Below, in pieces: positions 58,301-64,000 of a stretch of 64,000 nt of DNA. Within the stretch, counting starts at the first letter, position 1; each line of letters opens with the position of its first letter. The position numbers were made by a program, and so were the translations under genes. Under the pieces are notes generated by a model that was given only the letters and a program-made list of their open reading frames with translations, ran no database searches and had not been told where the DNA came from. Location: contig OOIN01000013.1 of assembly GCA_900323505.1 (NCBI GenBank), forward strand, positions 62,001-126,000, in the 5' to 3' direction. The DNA comes from Ustilago trichophora (taxonomy: Eukaryota; Basidiomycota; Ustilaginomycetes; Ustilaginales; Ustilaginaceae).

Positions 58301-59262
58301 ATGCGACCAACACCCACACACTGATATACTGTAGCGCTGTCCACGCCATCTGATCTGGATGATGTTCACATGTCTCAGAGAGCAGACCGACAGCATCTCT
58401 GAGTTTTTTTTTTTTTAATTTTTAATTTTTTATTTTCTTTCTCTCTCTCTCTCTTCTTGGATCTCGACTTCTTTCTCATCAGCAGTAACTTGTCCGAACC
58501 GAATTGCGATAGGCGATGTGTGCATCACAGTACGGCGAGCTCGAGATCCGGGTCGATCATCCCGTCGTTTTGCTTGCTTGATCTTCGCTCGGTGTCTCGA
58601 CTGTGGTGCAGAAATATACACACAGCTTTGCGATGTTCAACGACATATACAGTCTCGAAAAAATGTCGCTGCTACTCTTGAGGATAAACTTTCAATCATG
58701 AATCGTTCCGCACGAGCCACACCTTTGTCCAAAGCTCCGCCTAGAAGCTTTACTAAGCACTAAGCACAATGTACCTGAAAGACGAAAAACAACGCTCGTC
58801 TTCTCAAGCCGAGGCGAATCTCCGCCGATGCCGGGAATACGGCCAAGTCAGTCTTCTCGACCAAAGGCAACGCAAGAGGTTCTAGCGGTCACACCACACT
58901 CTCTCGTCTAACGCTCCCGGAAAGGCGGGAAAGCACGACGACACACTCAAAAGAAAACGACCAAACCAGCAATCTGGCGGCACTTTTTGATGTGCTGTCA
59001 TCGGCTCTGGCTCTTGTGCCTGCAAAATTCAGTTTTCTTTTCAAGTTTAAAGAAATGGCGGAGATGAACATGTGTCGTTGTTTTTCCCTTCGCATGGTTT
59101 CGAAATATGCAACGTACCCAATGATGCAACCCTGGTACCGCTTTTTTTGACCGATCAGGTGCCTACAGAGTCGACTTCACATTTTCATCTGTTCCCGCTG
59201 CTCGCAGATGGCCACCAACTACTGGCTACTCTGAGAGTGCTGAGCGGAGTGGAGACTGAAAA

Positions 59263-59300
<38 letters not shown>

Positions 59301-61212
59301 CTTTCTTTTTTTTGCTCCCTTTCCTTGCTGCGTTGGCAACTTCGACACCCGAACAAGATCGACTCGACCTCAAGCTACCACCAATGCGATGTGACAGGGC
59401 ATTGATGAACATCTGGTCTACACGACTACTATCAGCTGGCAGATCTATCCAGTGAAAAAGAGAATACACCGGTGAAATTCAACAACAGAGAAGCGAAGAA
59501 GCTACTGTACGCTAATTTACTTGGTATATGTACGGTTCCGAGTGGGGGAGCCAAGCCGGTCAGGGTCCCGATCTTGACTCAGTGTGCATTGGCTTTGGTG
59601 GATCTGTGTGTGATGGTGCAACACGTTTTGGCCAGACCGCTTGTCTCGACTCTTCTGGGCATGGGAAACGATGCTTGGCCCCGTCATGCACCTCGACATT
59701 TTGATTGCTTCACAGCGCCGCAAAAGCGAGCAACGCATTCGACTCTCTCTCTCTCTCTCTCTCTGTAAGCTTGATTGATGTCCAACAAGGCACCTCGAAA
59801 ACGCTTTAACCGCGCAACCTGTCGCCTTGTGCCATCCCCCACTCCTTGATCCGCGCTTGCCTCTTGACGCTCCGCCGAATTCCGCTACCACATTGCATCA
59901 GCGTTGCAGCCCTCTGTTGGCGCGCTGTGGATCTCGTCCTAGACCAAGATTTCTCACATTCACATTTGACCTCTCCTTTCTCGTGACCTTTCCTTTGCTT
60001 CCTACTCGGTCCACGCGGAACTTGGCTTCCGCGGCAGCTCTGACCTGCCAGTGGTGGCGTTTGATGACAGCTGCTAGTGTGTTGCATCTAGTGCCATGAT
60101 CCGTCCCGAACCGGTGCCAATGGCTCCCTCTTCTCGCATATATGCCATATCACAAAAGTCCAGCTCCTCCCAAGCTCCTCGCCTCGCCTCGCCTCGACTC
60201 GACTCGACTTCAAGAATGTTTGTTGAGACGCTTCCAGAACCATGATGATATCTTGACCGAGACCCGAATCCAGCTGTGAGATACCGTAGAGCTTGAACCT
60301 GGTTCGTCGTGTGTCCATCTCGAAGAGATGCTTCTGTGGTACTCTCTCTTCAAACCAAAGTGAATGGCGGAGTCATCGTCGGTAACTTTGAAGCACAGCG
60401 CTGTCCGTCAGCTGCTTGTTATTCGCCGTCCTTTACCGCGTCCTTTGCATTGGTCCCGAGCGACCCGTATTGCTTAAAACTGCTTTGGTTCCTGCAACAC
60501 CGCCCGTCCTTCTCTTTTGTTTCCCGCTTCCCCCTTTGCGTCTCCTCCTTCTTGTTTCGGTCCTGCTCCCCTTTCTTGACCATCTCTCTTGCTCCCTTTT
60601 GCACCGTCTCGCCTTAGCCCTCGATCCTCGCTGTGGCCGTTTCGCTAGCAATATATTCCCCGTCCGCATCAGCAGATTCGCCCAACCTCTTAGCAACCAA
60701 CGGAAGAGTCGCGGACAAGACGCGTCCACTTGCAACCTGCTCTCTTAGACGCCATCGTTTCCCCTCCTTCTAGATTCAGCCCTCATCGTGCGAACCCAAT
60801 CGACTGTTCCGGAGTGCAAACAAGGCTCGTGTCGGAATCATGCGACCCTTGACCGTCTCACGCCCTCCCGCATCTTCGCATGGAGCGCCAATCCTTATCG
60901 TGCGCCCGTTGGATCCCCCGAGGGAACTCGAAGCTCAGCTCCGAAGATCTCGTTTCTGTAGGGCAATGAGCTTGGCTCGCCCGTACCTCGCCCTCTCTTC
61001 TACATCTTTCTTCTTGCTCCCTTTTAGCTGCCGCTCGTTTGCTTTTGTCTCCGCTTTGCCTGTCGCTTCCTGCTTGTCGCTGTCGCTCGTCTCTCGTCGC
61101 CCCGCATCCGTCTTGCTGAAAGCAAACGTACATGCTCGATCGATTGGAGCTGCCACCATCTACAGAGGATGAATACAAGCTTCATTGAGCGGAGTGCAGC
61201 ACCAGAGGCCAC
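55349..61212. other. Large intergenic region (5.9 kb), no gene supported
   Basis: Downstream of the fusion gene there are homopolymer and microsatellite tracts (poly-T at 59266-59300, CT repeats near 58440 and 59743-59763), several TACAGTA/TACTGTA motifs (55835, 55980, 57668, 58327, 59503) and a C/T-rich stretch from 60400 to 61150. That last part is probably the leader of the homeodomain gene. Short open frames exist but none shows a recognisable domain. One at 55637-55891 looks signal-peptide-like but has no ATG. Confidence 0.5.
59266..59300 (+). repeat. Homopolymer T tract (35 bases)
   Basis: This is an uninterrupted run of T within the 5.9 kb intergenic region, followed by further T-rich sequence. 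Confidence 0.9.
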
Positions 61213-63316
61213 TTGGACAAATCGCACGACAAGGAGTATCCCTTTGATCGACCACACACCACCATCTCTGATCCCTCCAAACAGCAGCACCCGCATCCGC
61301 ATATCCCGCATCAGCATCAGCAGCAGCAGCCCAGGACTTCAGCAGCAACGTCAGTAGCACAGAGCTTGTATCCTCTAAATTCGACTTCTTCGCAACAGCA
61401 GCAACAGCAGCAACAGCAGCAACAGCACAACACACAACCACAACAACAGCAACACGGCGGAGCTGCCTATCCATTGCCCATGTATTCTTCTGCTCATCAG
61501 AGCAAGCTTCATGGCCAGCCCAACCAACCAGCACCAGCTAGCCATCACTCTTTTCAGCAATCGCAACAGCCTTCCGAGCATCAACCGCAGATCCAACGTG
61601 GCACAGTGGTCAGGGTTCAGCGTTCCCGCACCATTTCGACGCCCGCCTGGATTTCGAGCGCAAATCCTGGTTTGCATCTGCACTCGACATCGTCGGTCGT
61701 CAAACATCGGTAGCGCGGCAGCACCTCCTGCCCTTCTTCTGCTTCTTCTTCCGGCTCTCTCCTCTCCTATTGGGATCAGAGCGCTGCAAGCGATAGCGAG
61801 CTTACCATGGCCTCAGCACTCCCGCGTCCAGATGCCAGCAGCACCCCATGTCTGAGATGGGACATCACCGCTATGCTCGACTGGAGCTTCGTTTCCTGCC
61901 ATCTCGCCTCGGGCATCGTTGGACATCCGTCATCTGCGCACATGAGCAGCAGCGCCAGTGCACACAGCTATCTTCCGCTGGTTCGGAGCACTACCATCCC
62001 TATCGTCCTTCTTCGCTGTCCGTCGGATCGAGCATGTCGGCGCAGCACGCGTACCACTCGGGCACCAGCCAGGTCCAGCAATGGGCTATCGTATTCCTCG
62101 TCTATTTCGGCCCCGCTAACGTCCCCACCAGGATTTGTGTATGGTCCTTCTGGATCGTCTGCAGCGCCACCATTAGGACGGGGGTTGGGTACGACGCCTA
62201 TCCCCTTCCTTTCCAGCGCACATTCGCAGTACGTCTCGTATCTGCCTCCCGCGCTTTCGCACGATTCGCACTTCTATCCACTCAATCCCTTCGAGATCAA
62301 ACACCGACGACGGACCACCAAGACGCAGTTCCGGGTGCTCGAATCGACGTTCCGTGAGATCCCAAACCCAATGCCACCTCAGGAAGCAATCAGTGACAGC
62401 TCGACATGCCCGTGCGAGCGGTGCAGATCTGGTTCCAGAATCGCAGAGCCAAAGCCAAGGCCATGGAAAAAAGAGGCAGACCAGCGAGGGAAACACCAGT
62501 ACAGATACTTCGCAGGATCGTCAGAGGCCGGCACAAGACGGCGTCGCCAACCATCATTTGTATTCGGATGCGGGCGAACGTAGAGGTCAACAGCCACCCG
62601 AACTTCCTATGTATGACGATGCCAACCGTGACAATCATTTGGTGGTGTGGCGGTCACTATGATGATGGAGCAAAGTCGTCGTCATCGACGATGAGCAGGT
62701 CGATGGATCTCCCCCCTTCGTATCCAATCGGATCAGATGAGGCAGGATAGCTATGGCTTGCCTCGACGAGCGTCACCCTCCCTTCGATCAATGCTGAGGC
62801 TGGCCCATCACGAGATACAAGAAGAGGTTAGCATCTTCACCCATCCCCGTCGTACCCGGCATTCTCGGCAATTCGACCCTGGGATTCGTATTCACCTCGA
62901 TGCACGGCGAGAGTCAAGAACACTCTGATGAGCACAACGGCATGCGCGGTAGCGGTGCCATTGGACACGGCCCATCTGGATCTAGTCTCTCACTAACCCA
63001 TCTCCAAAAGGCATCAGTCGACCCAAGTCAATCCAACAACAGCACTCTCAACGCAATCATGCCTTCCGCATCCGATAGACTCAACCGTCCATCACCATAT
63101 CCAACACGAGAACAGCACCACCACCCCTACCACCCACTTCCTCCCCTCGACAATTCGGCCACGATCCATCCCGCCTGTGGCCCACACCTCAACAATAAGC
63201 TACAGTCACTCAAACCCCAACCACACACACTCTTTTGGTTTTCCACCGTATCGTATCACATCCATTCGTCGGTCGTGATCAAGAAATCACAGTTGTACAC
63301 TAGTCATGGACGATGA
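61213..63316 (+). CDS. Homeodomain transcription factor, reading frame broken several times
   Basis: A homeobox lies at about 62299-62465. Helix 1 (KHRRRTTKTQFRVLESTFRE) is in frame 1, the LRKQ of helix 2 near 62378 is in frame 2, and helix 3 (PVRAVQIWFQNRRAKAK, from 62409) is in frame 0. The invariant W-F-x-N-R of helix 3 is intact. Upstream, a Gln/His-rich stretch (61330-61440) and Ser/Pro-rich segments change frame repeatedly. Downstream Ser/Pro/His-rich coding character continues to about 63200. Small base losses (for example in CCC runs) explain the changes near the homeobox. It is probably a DNA-binding regulator. The ends are approximate: no start ATG in a continuous frame was found and the stop is uncertain. 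The class is closest in look to fungal PHO2/YOX-type homeodomains, but this is weak. Confidence 0.6.
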
Positions 63317-63368
63317 ATGACCCAGCATCGAAATCAAGCATGTTGTACATTTCAGTTTTCAGACAGCG

Positions 63369-64000
63369 CTACTGTGGCACTGAGCATGTCTGTGAAGAAG
63401 AAGTGTGCGAGACCTCAAAGAGCATGCCAAAGATGAGAAATGGAGGAATATGGCGTATGCCATGAAAAAGAGGCGCATACGGCGATGGCTGAGCACAAGC
63501 CGGGTGAGGATATGGAGGCTCTTTCGAGCGGATTCAACTGTGCCATGGCTCTGGACTGTTCTCGGCCGCGGAATGCTTCGAAAGGATTCATTGACTCCTC
63601 GTATTTGGCGCGATACTTGTCATCGCCCATTCGAGGCGGTGGGTAGGCTCCCGACGCGTCGGTGCGTCCCGTTGCGCCAACCCCAATTTGGATGACCGAA
63701 TCGCCCCCGGCTCCGGCACCGGATCTACGTCCTCCAGCAGGACCGTAGCTCTGCAAATAGCGCACCTTTTCGTATAACCCGAGATTGTCGGCTTGAAGAG
63801 TCTTGATCTCGGTTCTGAGCTCGCTGATGGTCTCGAATTGCTTGCGCAGCTCTTCTTCGAGCTCGGCGTTGCGACTACGGAAGCGGTCTCGCTGGGATGT
63901 GACGATGGGTAGAATGCTGCTGTCCCCGCCAAGTGCGGCTGAGGTGGAGGGTCTCGGGGAGGCTGAGGCAGGAACGGACCTGGCGGGATGCGTTCCATTG
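63369..64000 (-). CDS. COY1: CASP/COY1-type Golgi golgin, C-terminal end (5' part off window), two frame breaks
   Basis: CASP proteins are coiled-coil golgins anchored in Golgi membranes by a C-terminal segment and act in intra-Golgi traffic. The frame is open to the right edge. It contains the family motif ILPIVTSQRDRFRSRNAELE (about 63910-63855), then a coiled coil, then KVRYLQSY, YRAKYEESMNPFEAFRGRE and LNPLER. The membrane anchor (LTRLVLSHRRMRLFFMAYAI, about 63510-63450) lies in a second frame, and its last part (LIFGMLFEV) in a third. It ends at TAG 63371-63369. Losing one C in a CCC run near 63521 and one T in a TTTT run near 63446 would cause exactly these shifts. The domain order fixes the family. 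Whether the breaks are real cannot be told from sequence alone. Confidence 0.85.

Noticed and set aside
60840..61172. 110-codon plus-strand frame starting with ATG before the homeodomain gene
   Set aside because: It is a C/T-rich leader-like sequence giving Ser/Leu/Arg-rich translation; no domain and no link to the homeodomain frame could be shown.

Overview
The window looks like nuclear DNA of a smut fungus (Ustilaginales, Basidiomycota; Ustilago/Sporisorium-like). The protein-coding genes are compact. Where introns occur they are about 70-110 nt with GTRAGT-type donors. The proteins carry long Gln/Ser/Pro/His-rich tracts, and the gene content (complex I accessory subunit, FLC/TRP channel, CSL and Zn(II)2Cys6 transcription factors) is fungal. 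The genus is an inference from overall character, not from a database match.

Region 1 (1-9.8 kb) is a transposon nest on the minus strand. A nearly intact Ty3/gypsy-type LTR retrotransposon runs off the left edge. It has gag, a -1 frameshift signal, and pol with protease, RT, RNase H and integrase, followed at higher coordinates by leader, PBS and one LTR. Next to it lies a decayed LINE-like ORF1 with two in-frame stops. Region 2 (11-22.4 kb) holds housekeeping genes: RPC40 (RNA polymerase I/III), ERV41 (ER-Golgi transport), a NIF3-family protein with a 23-nt internal exon, a Rab5 GTPase, and a VHS/GAT endosomal adaptor with one apparent frameshift. Region 3 (22.5-40.7 kb) is bounded by two copies, in opposite orientation, of an unrecognised ~0.9 kb terminal-inverted-repeat element. 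Each sits between the 3' ends of convergent genes. Between them lie a WDR70-like WD40 protein, a large unknown protein, a MAM3/CNNM-like membrane protein, an FLC/TRP-like membrane protein, a complex I subunit with a 16-nt last exon, and another unknown protein. Region 4 (40.8-64 kb) contains a Zn(II)2Cys6/PAS transcription factor and a CSL (LAG1/Su(H)) transcription factor, divergent across 5.3 kb. It also has an in-frame fusion of an FSH serine hydrolase to a membrane-anchored cytochrome b5-like domain, a homeodomain gene, and the 3' end of a CASP/COY1 Golgi golgin.

The genes do not form one pathway, although ERV41, Rab5, the VHS/GAT adaptor and CASP all belong to membrane traffic. The reading frames of the CSL, homeodomain, CASP and VHS/GAT genes are broken by small indels, mostly one-base losses, while the protein sequence stays conserved across the breaks. 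Consensus error in homopolymers is therefore at least as likely as pseudogenisation. The items most worth checking are the TIR element family with its conserved TATA/5'-splice-site core, the gag-pol frameshift signal, and the hydrolase-cytochrome b5 fusion.
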